A stretch of DNA of 29,960 nt. It comes from SLFT01 sp964493075. GTDB taxonomy: Bacteria; Hydrogenedentota; Hydrogenedentia; Hydrogenedentales; CAITNO01. The stretch covers positions 1 to 29,960 of the forward strand of contig CAZBNU010000027.1 in the NCBI GenBank assembly GCA_964493075.1, read 5' to 3'. The notes under the pieces were generated by a model. The model did not search any database and was not told where the DNA came from. It worked only from the letters and a program-made list of their open reading frames with translations. This document shows positions 1 through 8,789 of this stretch, piece by piece; position 1 is the stretch's first letter; every line of letters begins with the position of its first letter. The position numbers and the translations under genes were made by a program.

Positions 1-675
1 GCCTTCCGACCAGAAGGGGAATTTTCCGTTCAACCATGTTTTATCCTGCGGCACGCTTTTACTTAACGTCCACGAATTTGCAAGGAGCAGGTTTGAATCC
101 ACAGGTGCGGACATGACACGAGTACTTTGGGCAATCCACAGGCGGCCTTCGTGGATGACTGGGCAGTTGGGCGTGCCGCCGAACTTGCCCTTCTTGAGCA
201 GCCCGTTATTCTCGTCGAAAGGAACCGTCCAAGTATACCCGCCATCCATTGATTTTCTAATAATGATGTTGCCGCCTCTATGGGCAGCCCCAATAATATA
301 CAGGGCATCTTTATGTGCAAATACGGTGGACCAGAACTGCCCTTCCAGCGTTGCCGTCTGAACCCAACTTTCGCCCCGATCAACGGAACGGTATATCTTG
401 GTTATACCCGCTGTGTCCTGCGACGAACCCCACCCGAACAAATCATGGGAGGCCACATAACTGCCATCAGACAGAATCGTCAGCGAAGGTGATCCTAAAT
501 ACTGCGCCCTGCCCGTGATCCTCTGCAACAGTGACGGCGCAGGCTGGTGGCCAACCACTACGCCGGGCGCTTTGGTTACATCCGGGGTTCCTGAAATGTA
601 TTGCAGACAGATCAGGTTCAAAAGGAACAAGAGGAGAATGACGATGGCTGCGACTGCAATTCGTTTTCTGGTCAT
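1..675 (-). CDS. Sialidase-like BNR/Asp-box repeat protein, C-terminus cut by window edge
   Basis: The frame is open from an ATG at 675 to the left edge (225 codons, no stop), so only the N-terminal part is present. Residues 1-28 are a basic start followed by a hydrophobic stretch (TRKR, then about 18 apolar residues), either a signal peptide or a membrane anchor. Two Asp-boxes (S-x-D-x-G-x-x-W) are visible at residues 97-104 (SVDRGESW) and 142-149 (SMDGGYTW), about 45 residues apart as in beta-propeller blades of exo-sialidases and BNR proteins. A GGAAGA sequence lies about 8 nt before the ATG. The gene follows the metallophosphoesterase stop by 23 nt, so the two are probably co-transcribed. 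Asp-boxes mark the fold, not the reaction. The catalytic residues of a true sialidase cannot be checked, so substrate is unknown. Confidence 0.8.
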   Translation of the reverse strand, partial: MTRKRIAVAAIVILLLFLLNLICLQYISGTPDVTKAPGVVVGHQPAPSLLQRITGRAQYLGSPSLTILSDGSYVASHDLFGWGSSQDTAGITKIYRSVDRGESWVQTATLEGQFWSTVFAHKDALYIIGAAHRGGNIIIRKSMDGGYTWTVPFDENNGLLKKGKFGGTPNCPVIHEGRLWIAQSTRVMSAPVDSNLLLANSWTLSKSVPQDKTWLNGKFPFWSEG

Positions 676-698
676 AAAGTATCTTCCATGCCCGGGGT

Positions 699-2474
699 CT
701 ATTTTGGTGAAAACGTCAGCGCCACCATGGGACACCTGAAGTGTTCGCCTGCGCCGGGGGTGACTTCCACCCAGTGCCTTTTTTCCAGCGGGCCATTCGG
801 ATCGAGGTCGTTCACCAGCAGGGAGAAACGAATGGTGTTGCCTGCTTCAAACATAATCTGAGGGAGTTCCGCTTTCGGATAGGCCGCTTCGTACACCACC
901 TTCCGGCCATCCCGATGCACCGCCAGCGGCACGGCGTCGGTAACCGCGTCCAGGTGCTTGTCCGGACGGTCGTGCAGAAATACCTGCGGGCCTTTCTCTG
1001 TCAAACTGAAACTCCAGTTGGAATGTTCCATCCACAGTTCCACGCTGTCCGCCATCCATATTACATCACCATAGTAGGGTTGATAGAATTCGTTGTCTTC
1101 CACTTCGACTGCCACGTACAAATGTTCTTCATCCCACATAACGCGGGTGGACGCTTTCAAGTCTTCCACGTCCGCCGGGTCGCAACTCGCACCGTAGTTC
1201 ATAGCCATGGGCTGTGCCGCATCCCATTCCGACAAATCACCGTCCAGCACAACCTTGTCCGGGGCATGGGGGATGGTCAGGCTTGGCACAAGATCGAGCG
1301 GCAGGGAGAGGGAAAGTATGCCGCCGCTTTCCGGGTTGTCCACACTGCCTTCCAATGCCGGTGCAGGAAAACGCGCTGGACCTTCAGTCTTGAAGTGTAC
1401 CGTCTTAACAACCGATTTCCCCGGCGCCACATCAAACACAACCTGCTCCGGACTCACCTGCCACCCGGTGGGAATCGTCCAGTTCAGTGCAGCATGCAAA
1501 GACGTTTCAAAGGGATTGGTGAGGGTAATCGCCACATCCCTGTCCATTGCAGCCTCCCAGGGCAGCGGCACTGTTTCGCCGGACAGCATCCCGCGAAGTT
1601 CACGCATGCGCTGCACCTTCGCCTCGGTTACCGTGTCTGCAGGAAGCACCGCGTGGGGTTTTATTACTGACCACGAGACCTCATCGCCGCGCACCTTCAC
1701 CGCCAGGTAACAGAAGAAACCGCCTTCCTCTTCCGGTGTGCCGATGCCGCCGCCCGCGCTGCCTGCAACCACATAACGAATCCCCTGGATTACGCCATGA
1801 TCACGGTAATGATGCAGGTGTCCCGCGAACACACCGCGCACGGGATACCCTTTCAAAATATCTGCCGTGGGCTGCCAGTCCCGTTCCCAGTTGCTGTCAA
1901 AGAAAGGTACATGGAGAAAAACGAAAATATGCCTTGCCCTGCTGGCCTCCAACACGGAACGCAACCAGTTATTTTGTACAGGGGAAAAATTATCGGGATC
2001 ACCCGGTTCTTCCGTATTCAAAATTATGCATTGGACACTACCATAGGAGAAGGTGTAATACAGTGGCGCTATACGTTCCTCATAAATACGGTACACCTCT
2101 GCTTCATCCATCACGTCGTGGTTACCTGCAACAGGAAAGAACGGCACATCCAGCGTTTCAATTCGCCCCACAAACTCATCCCACATGGGATTCACTTCCG
2201 CAGCAGGTCCGCCCATAATCATGTCCCCGGCACATACCACGAAATCCGGCCTCAGCACGTTCCACTCCTCGATCATGTCCAGAAACACCTGGGGTGTACC
2301 GAGAAAGCCTCCCGGCTGCGGATCGGCACAGATAACAAAATCCACCACATCCGCACACAAAGGCGGCGCTTCATCAAGTTGCTTCCTCGACTGGATCATC
2401 ATATTCTCCGCCGAAGCAACGGAGAACGCCATACTACATACAGCAAGATTGAACAAAAGAATAAGTGTTTTCAT
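699..2474 (-). CDS. Secreted calcineurin-like (CPPED1-type) metallophosphoesterase with C-terminal carbohydrate-binding-like domain
   Basis: The 591-residue product begins with a signal peptide (MKTLILLFNLAVCSMAFSVASA). This ATG was chosen over a longer upstream frame because AGGAG lies 7 nt before it and the signal peptide starts there. The phosphoesterase domain (about 45-275) has the metal-binding series D51-P-Q, G-D84, G-N118-H119-D, H188 and G-H219-L-H221. Motif I is DPQ rather than DxH, a form known from the CPPED1 subfamily. After a linker with an Ig-like segment (about 310-400), residues 405-591 resemble a CBM9-like domain (LDGDLSEW, then a hydrophobic-D-E-LYVAVEV pattern), common on exported proteins of this bacterial group. 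It probably cleaves phosphomonoesters or diesters in the periplasm; the substrate is not evident. It lies between the SLC13 permease and the sialidase-like gene, all leftward. Confidence 0.88.
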   Translation of the reverse strand: MKTLILLFNLAVCSMAFSVASAENMMIQSRKQLDEAPPLCADVVDFVICADPQPGGFLGTPQVFLDMIEEWNVLRPDFVVCAGDMIMGGPAAEVNPMWDEFVGRIETLDVPFFPVAGNHDVMDEAEVYRIYEERIAPLYYTFSYGSVQCIILNTEEPGDPDNFSPVQNNWLRSVLEASRARHIFVFLHVPFFDSNWERDWQPTADILKGYPVRGVFAGHLHHYRDHGVIQGIRYVVAGSAGGGIGTPEEEGGFFCYLAVKVRGDEVSWSVIKPHAVLPADTVTEAKVQRMRELRGMLSGETVPLPWEAAMDRDVAITLTNPFETSLHAALNWTIPTGWQVSPEQVVFDVAPGKSVVKTVHFKTEGPARFPAPALEGSVDNPESGGILSLSLPLDLVPSLTIPHAPDKVVLDGDLSEWDAAQPMAMNYGASCDPADVEDLKASTRVMWDEEHLYVAVEVEDNEFYQPYYGDVIWMADSVELWMEHSNWSFSLTEKGPQVFLHDRPDKHLDAVTDAVPLAVHRDGRKVVYEAAYPKAELPQIMFEAGNTIRFSLLVNDLDPNGPLEKRHWVEVTPGAGEHFRCPMVALTFSPK

Positions 2475-2520
2475 ATGAACTCCTGTTAAATGGGGAATAC
2501 GATTACCGTAGCCACAAACT

Positions 2521-2563
2521 GTAGGGTGGGTGAAGCGGATGCGCAATCCACCATTGCGACTAC
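2521..2563. repeat. REP-like nested palindrome at the 3' end of the permease gene
   Basis: Nested inverted repeats are visible: GTAG (2521-2524) with CTAC (2560-2563), GGTGG (2525-2529) with CCACC (2548-2552), and CGCAAT (2542-2547) with ATTGCG (2553-2558). The overall look resembles the short mobile or REP-type palindromes that begin GTAGGGTGGG in many bacterial genomes. It overlaps the permease stop codon (2560-2562). Only one copy is present in this window, so repeat status is inferred from resemblance. Confidence 0.5.
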
Positions 2564-4335
2564 ACAAAGTATAACAGGTAAACCACTGTCGTCAACACCA
2601 CGCCCACCAACACATTAATCACCACCCCTGTCTTGACGAAATCCGTAAATTTGTAATTCCCCGGACTGTAGACCATCATATTAGTCTGGTAACCCAGCGG
2701 CGTGGCAAAAGCAGACGACGCAGCAATGGCCAGCACAATCATAAACGGCTTCGGGTCCAGATTCAGGTGCGTGGCAGTGGCAAGGGCCACAGGAAAAACC
2801 AGAGCCGCAGCAGCATTGTTGGTAATGATTTCCGTGTAAAGGCTGGTTATCACGAAAAGCCCCGCAAGTACGGCAATAATGCCATAACCGTACAACGAGC
2901 TAACCAGAAAATCAGCAATGATGGAAGCCATGCCGGAATTGGCGACTCCTTTCCCGATGCCAAACGAACAGGCGATAACAATAAGCACGTCGAAATCAAT
3001 GGCACGCCGCGCATCCTGAAGGCTGACTATATTGATGGCAACCATGATGCCCGCTACAAGGGATGCCGCAATAAACATGGAACTGAAAACGCCTGATGTT
3101 ACCGCCACAACCATCAGTAACAGCAGTAACAGAGCAAGGTGACCCTTCCAGCGCGGCTTGGCATATTCGGAAGTGCCGGCACTGATCAAAGAAAAGTCGG
3201 TAGAGTGATACCATTTTTCGTAAAAGTCTTTCTCCGCAAGAATCAGCAACGTATCGTTGGCTTGCAGCACGATATCGCCCACCTTTTTGTTCACTCGATG
3301 TCCGTTCCGGTGAATCGCAAGGATGGCGGCGTTGTACTTGGTTCTGAACTTGCTCTCGCGCACGTTCTTCCCAACCAGCGGCGAGTAGTTGCCGACAACC
3401 GCTTCGTGGATACTCGTCTTATCGGAATCAAGATTCTGCAAATCAAAATCTGGATCCTTGATGGATTTCAACCCCGGCATTCGCAACAGCTCGTAGATGG
3501 TGTCCGGCAACCCCGTAAAAAACAGCCTGTCGCCGACCAATACTTTTTCACCTGAAGATACCGGGGAAATGGTCTCGCCACCTCGATTTATCTGAAATAG
3601 AAACAACCCTTTCAAGTGGCGTAGTCGTGCTTCTTCAATCGTCTTTCCGGCATGTGCGTAAGCCTCCTCCACCTTCACTTCCACTACAAATTCACGGGTG
3701 GATTCGCCCAGTTCCACCATCGTGTCTTTCCGATCCGGCAACAGGCGATGTCCCAGAAGCGCAAAATAGAGGACCACCACAATCGCGATGGGCACCCCGG
3801 CCTTGCTCAGTTCGAAAAAGGAAAATCCGTCACGTCCCTCCGCCAACAACAGTCCATGAACCACAAGATTCGTGCTCGTGCCAATCAACGTGCAGGTGCC
3901 TCCGAGAATGGCGGCATAGGACAGTGGAATAAGGAGCCGTGAAGCGGGCAGGTTGTGTTTCCGGCACCACCGCTTGATGACCGGTATCAATGAGGCCACA
4001 ATGGGGGTGTTGTTTATAAAGGCGGACAACAGTATCACAGGCAGCATTAGCCGGAAGTAGATACCTCGGTCTTCTTTTTCTCCCAGGAGTTTTTCCATGC
4101 CCGAAACCAGAGAAGTGGAACTTTGCAGCGCATAGGCCACCACGAACAGTACCGCCACAGTAAGCATCCCCTCATTGGAAAAGCCCGAAGAAATCTCCGC
4201 CACAGAAACCACACCACCTAAGTGAAGAAAAATCATCGCCGCAAACAGGACAAACGACGGCTTATACCATTCCCTGACCAGCGCAAAGGTCATCAACAGA
4301 ATAACGCCCAATGTGAAATATAACTGAAACATCAT
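2560..4335 (-). CDS. SLC13/DASS-family permease with two TrkA-C (RCK-C) domains
   Basis: A 591-residue inner-membrane protein. An N-terminal transmembrane block (about 5-200) and a C-terminal one (about 398-590) flank two soluble TrkA-C-type domains (about 213-290 and 305-385). Each membrane half carries the paired hairpin signature of Na+-coupled divalent-anion symporters: INNTP at 107-111 with GTSTN at 152-156, and TNNAAA at 505-510 with a PLGYQTN loop at 546-552. This layout is that of SLC13 relatives annotated as sulfate, phosphate or dicarboxylate/Na+ symporters. The cytosolic TrkA-C pair suggests ligand gating. The start is an ATGATG, with AAGG about 10 nt upstream. It is the first gene of a leftward run. 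The transported anion cannot be read from sequence; a phosphate or sulfate role would fit the following exported phosphoesterase, but that is inference. Confidence 0.92.
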   Translation of the reverse strand: MMFQLYFTLGVILLMTFALVREWYKPSFVLFAAMIFLHLGGVVSVAEISSGFSNEGMLTVAVLFVVAYALQSSTSLVSGMEKLLGEKEDRGIYFRLMLPVILLSAFINNTPIVASLIPVIKRWCRKHNLPASRLLIPLSYAAILGGTCTLIGTSTNLVVHGLLLAEGRDGFSFFELSKAGVPIAIVVVLYFALLGHRLLPDRKDTMVELGESTREFVVEVKVEEAYAHAGKTIEEARLRHLKGLFLFQINRGGETISPVSSGEKVLVGDRLFFTGLPDTIYELLRMPGLKSIKDPDFDLQNLDSDKTSIHEAVVGNYSPLVGKNVRESKFRTKYNAAILAIHRNGHRVNKKVGDIVLQANDTLLILAEKDFYEKWYHSTDFSLISAGTSEYAKPRWKGHLALLLLLLMVVAVTSGVFSSMFIAASLVAGIMVAINIVSLQDARRAIDFDVLIVIACSFGIGKGVANSGMASIIADFLVSSLYGYGIIAVLAGLFVITSLYTEIITNNAAAALVFPVALATATHLNLDPKPFMIVLAIAASSAFATPLGYQTNMMVYSPGNYKFTDFVKTGVVINVLVGVVLTTVVYLLYFV

Positions 4336-4488
4336 CGTCCAGTACCTTATAGGCTCAAAACCCCGATCAAAAAATCGCTATTGGTCTCCAAATCGAAATC
4401 GAAATCTTTCTTAAGTTTAGCCCATTTCATCAGGCCGCACGGCTACAAATCGCACAACTCCAGTCCGGTGCGTTCCTTAACCTTGTAT

Positions 4489-4501
4489 ATTGTCCCACAA
4501 T
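4489..4501. promoter_or_regulatory. 13-bp palindrome in divergent intergenic region
   Basis: ATTGT-CCC-ACAAT is a perfect inverted repeat in the 233-nt space between the leftward permease and the rightward SpoIIAA-like gene. Its position is suitable for an operator controlling either gene. No strong sigma70 pair is visible. A TATAGA at 4525-4530 could be a -10 for the plus-strand gene but lacks a convincing -35. Confidence 0.3.
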
Positions 4502-4568
4502 TAGCCTATCGTATACCAAGAATGTATAGAATACAGGTATTTTAACTTGGGAAAAAGAAGAGGACAAG

Positions 4569-4940
4569 ATGCCATTTACCACAGATTATGAGGCTGAACG
4601 CAACATTGTGTTTCATCGCGGCACAGGCAATATTACCGCCGAAGAGATACTGGCGCAACTAAAACTGCTCTTTAGGGAGTACCCGGGAAAAAACTCTATT
4701 TGGGACTTGCGAAATGCCGTAATCGCGAAAATGCCAGCAGCGGAACTATTGGAGACAATACCTGTTGTCAAAGAAAACGCGGAACGAAGAAAAGGCGGCA
4801 AAACCGCCTGGGTCACCAGTCGCCCCAGTGATTTCGGCTTGTGCCGCATGGCGGAAATGCGGTCCGGACCCTTACCCTACCAACGACGGGTATTCAAAAA
4901 CATGCAGGAAGCCATAGATTGGACACAACAGACCGAGTAA
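4569..4940 (+). CDS. Small SpoIIAA/STAS-like protein
   Basis: A 123-residue soluble protein with no signal peptide or membrane segment. AGAGG sits about 6 nt before the ATG. The order of elements (beta strand with FHRGTGNITAEE, a helix, SIWDLRNA, a second helix region, and a C-terminal RVFKNMQEAIDW) matches small SpoIIAA-like or STAS-like proteins, which end with an F-x-x-x-x-E-A-x-x-W helix. There is no kinase or anti-sigma partner beside it, and no conserved phospho-serine can be pointed to, so a regulatory role is only possible. It is transcribed alone, convergent with the glycoside hydrolase 39 nt downstream. Confidence 0.7.
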   Translation: MPFTTDYEAERNIVFHRGTGNITAEEILAQLKLLFREYPGKNSIWDLRNAVIAKMPAAELLETIPVVKENAERRKGGKTAWVTSRPSDFGLCRMAEMRSGPLPYQRRVFKNMQEAIDWTQQTE

Positions 4941-4979
4941 TTAAACCTAACGCGGCATCCCGTTCATCTTCGTCCAACG

Positions 4980-7582
4980 TCACTGTTCCCTCACCGGACC
5001 AAGCAATGCGATATCACCCGCTTTTGTGCCAAGGACAATAATTCCCCGCGCGTCAGCTTTCAATTTCCTGCGTTCATTTCCCTGTTGCACCTCTATGGAT
5101 TTCCAGGGACACAAAATACGGAGTGTACCGCCGACGGTGGAGTGGATTTCGATGGGCTGTATTATGCCGTCTTCACAACCGCCGCTGACGAGGAAACCGC
5201 CCTGGGTACGCAATTGGTGGAAACGGACAGATTTGTCCAGCGGCCAGGCGGGCAGCACACGGATGATGTCGCCTACACTTTGAACGAGCAGTTCTGAAAT
5301 GGCTTGTGCCGCCCCGAACTGTTCTGTGTAGTGCCCGAATGCATTGAAATGGTGTCCTAGCCGGTTAAGGGTGAGCGTACCGTTGGGCCGTGATCGAGCG
5401 ATAATTTCCTCGCGCAGCCAGTCGTTGGTTTTCGCCATGCTGAGCCGTGCGCGCGAAATGGCAAGCATGAAAGTAGCGTTGTTGCCGTTCCATTTTAGAG
5501 TGTCGGTGGTACGCGTGAACAGGTCTTTTGCTGTATCGTCCGACCACCACGTAATTACATCACCTGGATATACCGGCGTGGCAGGAACGGATATGTTGTA
5601 TTCTATGGGCGGTGCGTTGGCCACATCCACCACGATGGAATCCGCTCCTTCTGTTGCCGGATATTCAGGCAGCAACTCAAGAGCGGCGTGCCATTGTTTC
5701 ACCAGTGCTTCATCTGTGTCCAGCAATGCTGCGGCTTCGATGGCAGCTTTCAGGGTATACCGTACCATGGCGATATCAAAGGCGCAGTCATAATTGCGTT
5801 CCAGATTCTCTGTCCAGCCCCAATGCTCTGGACTGACGCTTGGTCCCAGACGCACTTTGCCATTGTCCCGCCGATCGCAGCCCGCTATGAATTCGGCATA
5901 GAAGCGCGCTACTTCGCGAAGTGGGGGATAGGTCGTCTCGCGGAGNNNNNNNNNNNNNNNNNNNNNNNNNNNNNNNNNNNNNNNNNNNNNNNNNNNNNNN
6001 NNNNNNNNNNNNNNNNNNNNNNNNNNNNNNNNNNNNNNNNNNNNNGCATGAGCCGATCATAAGGTTCCGCCAGATCGCAGTGGTTCGTAATATAGGCGCT
6101 CCAGAAGGTTTGCTGCAGGTTGTAGTTGAGATGGTAATCACCATGCCAGGCGGGTGTTGCATTGATAAGTCCTGCGAACAATCCCGGCGACACCACGCCC
6201 GGTTTGGTGACGCACCGCAGGAAGTACAGGGAACGGTACCAGTTTTGTTCCAGCACGGGATCGTCCATAGCGACACCGCTGGCAGACCAGTAGTTTCGCC
6301 AGATGGCCTCGTGTTCTTCAATCAGCCTCGCCGTTTCTTCTGCCAACGTTGCTGTGGCCAGTGCAATAGCGTCTTCCTTTGGCCGGTTGCTTTCCAAGGA
6401 AGTCACAATGCTTACAACGGCTTTGCCCTCTGATTGTGCCAGCGCCACGGCATACTGCATGCCCGGCCAATCAGGATCACCCGGCACATCCTGCACAATA
6501 CAGGAAGCATTTTCCGCGTTGGTTTCCTGTGCTTTGGGCAGAAAACCCGGAGTCACGGTGCGCAACTGCGCTACGGCATCAGTCTCAATGAGAAAAACAT
6601 TTCGCTGCGCAAGCGCCCGAATGGTCGCGCCATGAGTTGTGTCCGGTACAGGATTAATGGCGGCAACGGCCTTTCCAAGGGACAGCCGGGATGGTATGGA
6701 CACACCCGGCATCGCACCTAATGAAACTGCAAAAACAGTCTCCTTACCCTTGAACTCAACCCGCTCAAAAATGTTTTCGGCAAGCGCACCGTCCTCGGTC
6801 CAGGTGTAAAGAATGATGCTGCCGAATTTCTTATCGCGGGGCAGGTCATAGGTGAAAGTCCGCGCTTTCCGTGGCGTATTTTGCCAGCCGCTGCTGAAGC
6901 ATGGTTTGTTGTTCGTATCCATAACATCCACAAAAAAGCGGGCATTTGCAGTGCCCCGAATTGTTACGTCAATCTGCGGATACGTGTCGCCAGATATGGC
7001 GGCCAGTTCAAAACGAAATCCGTTCGAAGCGCTGGCATTTCCTTTGATCCGCATTATACCTGTTGTCCCTTCCCGTTCAAATTCGTTCAGGATGCCGTGA
7101 GCGCGTATCATTTCCCACACCGCTGTTTCCTCGCTGGTGACGGAATCTTCAACGCCGCAATTCAGCATAACCGTGGCGCATTGTAGCGGACAGGGGAAAG
7201 GGTTGGCATGATAAGAGTCGTTGCCGTCATAATTCGTAGTGCCCGGCAGAATCCATTCCCCGTTGCCGTTCCTGGGCCAGCCACGCGCCGCAAGTTCCTT
7301 CAGACGTTTCATGGTGGGCAACGGTGGATCGTTCTCCGTAAGGAGTCGTGCATCCCATACATCATTCTTGGTCAGGGATATCTGCACACGGTTACCCTGT
7401 GAATACACCAGCGCATTGATGTCGCCATTGCCGATAATCAGCCCATGTTCCAGCACATCATCCAGACGCTCCTGCTGGATAGCCGACCGCCCAAGCGAAT
7501 CGGCAAAAGGAACATCGTCCGCACCCGTTTCACCCAGAATGGGCGACAAAAATAGTAATGCAATAGTAGCCGCAGAAAACAT
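4980..7582 (-). CDS. Exported GH95-like (alpha/alpha-barrel) glycoside hydrolase, interrupted by an assembly gap
   Basis: The N-terminal part (7582 to 6046) and C-terminal part (5945 to 4980) read in different frames only because the 100-N gap has no real length. On both sides the frame is open and protein-like up to the gap, so this is one gene of roughly 830 residues or more, close to the usual GH95 size. The start has AAGGAT 8 nt upstream and a short signal peptide (MFSAATIALLFLSPILG). Recognisable parts are the N-terminal beta-sandwich with IIGNGDINALVYSQGNRV and TKNDVWDARLL, a barrel segment with AWHGDYHLNYNLQQTFW just before the gap, SPEHWGW after it, a segment with TRLGHHF-like spacing (LNRLGHHFNAFGHYTEQFG), and a C-terminal beta domain. 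GH95 enzymes are alpha-L-fucosidases or galactosidases, but this protein is divergent. Substrate and catalytic residues are not assigned. Confidence 0.8.
5946..6045. other. Assembly gap of 100 N
   Basis: Exactly 100 N, the same size as two other gaps in the window, which is typical of a placeholder of unknown length. It breaks the glycoside hydrolase frame without any biological frameshift being needed. Confidence 0.98.
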
Positions 7583-7627
7583 AGCCTATCCTTCCAAACT
7601 GTTTTTGGATCATCTGTCCTTGGAAGA

Positions 7628-7656
7628 ATGGTAAACCTTTTGCAGATGTTTTTCAA
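7628..7656 (-). promoter_or_regulatory. Candidate sigma70 promoter of the glycoside hydrolase gene
   Basis: Reading leftward, TTGAAA (7656-7651) and TACCAT (7633-7628) are separated by 17 nt and lie about 45 nt before the start codon at 7582. The -10 matches consensus at four of six positions. No activity evidence. Confidence 0.4.
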
Positions 7657-7724
7657 AACACCCTTATGAAGAATATGGTCAAACGGAAGTTTTTTCAGGG
7701 TAACGATAGAAATGCAATACCTGT

Positions 7725-8684
7725 CTAACTGGCATTTGCGCCCAGGATGCCGACGATCGCGGCAAATTTTGGCAGCATTGGGGCGTCGGAGGGATAGCGC
7801 TTGTACTCTACATGCCCGTCCATGTACAGCACATTGCTGCCGCCTGGCAGGTGATTGAAGTCACGTGTAAAACTACTGAAACTATCTAGCATGATAAACA
7901 CCGTGCTTTGCGCCTGCGCAGATGCGCCCGGATTGTTGATGTCGGTAATCATGAAGCGCTCCACACCTTCACGAAGCCGGTATACCTTGGTGCCGCCGCC
8001 ATTGCCGAACCCCGGGCTTACCTCGCCATCCGTATCCGGCTCGACTGCATCATAGGTCATATCGCCGCTCACGTACCAGGCCATGAGTTTCGGCAGCCAA
8101 TGCTCAAATATCTGCTTGGGTGCGGTAGTGCCTGCCGGGAGTTCCACGCCCATCATACCCGCGACAGAAGTGATATCCGGGTCTTCAGGGTGGTCGTCGA
8201 ACTTGTCATATACCCACCCGAAATAGAGGTAACTGTGTCCGGCTTGCTCAAAGGGCCAGTAGACATAGGCCGGTATTTCCGGATACTTCGCCTTCATCTC
8301 TTCACCGCTGGGGCTACTGAACAAGCAATCACCTTGGTAGAATATCTGGTTATGAATGTCGGACGGACACACCATTACCGCAGCGTCGGTCATATATTCA
8401 GGATAGATGGACATAACATCCGGCGCCATGGAAAACTGGGACTTGATATTGGTGCCCGGATAGTCGCGCATCTGAATGCGGGGAAACTTTTCGCCCGGCG
8501 CTTCGTTGGCGTACATCTTATAGATCACACCCATCTGCTTGAGGTTGTTCTGGCAACTGGAACGCCGTGCCGCCTCACGTGCCCGCGCAAGCGCAGGAAG
8601 CAATATGGCTGCCAGAATGCCGATAATAGCAATCACCACCAACAGTTCTATAAGTGTGAAACCACGATTATTGTAAATTCGCAT
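7725..8684 (-). CDS. Type II pseudopilin (DUF1559-like, H-x10-DG)
   Basis: A 319-residue protein with a class III prepilin leader. The short basic leader ends at G8, followed by FTLIELLVVIAIIGILAAIL with the conserved Glu at position 5 of the mature protein. A prepilin peptidase would cut and methylate it. The C-terminus carries H278-x10-D289-G (HLPGGSNVLYMDGHVEY), the counterpart of the H-X9-DG motif of the large prepilin families in Planctomycetes, Lentisphaerae and relatives. Here the spacing is ten residues. Such genomes usually hold many copies, whose roles (pseudopilus or surface display) are not established. It stands alone, with its own upstream region, and is not in a secretion operon here. 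Confidence 0.93.
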   Translation of the reverse strand: MRIYNNRGFTLIELLVVIAIIGILAAILLPALARAREAARRSSCQNNLKQMGVIYKMYANEAPGEKFPRIQMRDYPGTNIKSQFSMAPDVMSIYPEYMTDAAVMVCPSDIHNQIFYQGDCLFSSPSGEEMKAKYPEIPAYVYWPFEQAGHSYLYFGWVYDKFDDHPEDPDITSVAGMMGVELPAGTTAPKQIFEHWLPKLMAWYVSGDMTYDAVEPDTDGEVSPGFGNGGGTKVYRLREGVERFMITDINNPGASAQAQSTVFIMLDSFSSFTRDFNHLPGGSNVLYMDGHVEYKRYPSDAPMLPKFAAIVGILGANAS

Positions 8685-8736
8685 AGTACGTATCCTTGTT
8701 CGTTTCTGCCTGGTATTCTGTTAATACAAGGCCATC

Positions 8737-8765
8737 ATAATACACAATCGCGAACAATACCGCAA
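8737..8765 (-). promoter_or_regulatory. Weak candidate promoter of the pseudopilin gene
   Basis: Leftward reading gives TTGCGG (8765-8760), a 17-nt spacer and TATTAT (8742-8737), about 50 nt before the ATG at 8684. The -10 is good and the -35 matches only TTG. It overlaps a GCAAAAAATACG 12-mer (8762-8773) that recurs inverted at 19649-19660. Confidence 0.35.
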
Positions 8766-8789
8766 AAAATACGCAATGTGCTTTCGGCT

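Noticed and set aside
741..1670. Long open frame on the plus strand opposite the metallophosphoesterase
   Set aside because: It is antisense to a gene with clear motifs and signal peptide, has no ribosome site, and its peptide is rich in His/Arg/Cys as expected for a shadow frame.
4980..7582. Biological frameshift in the glycoside hydrolase gene
   Set aside because: The frame change coincides exactly with the 100-N placeholder, and both sides are open to the gap, so it is an assembly effect.
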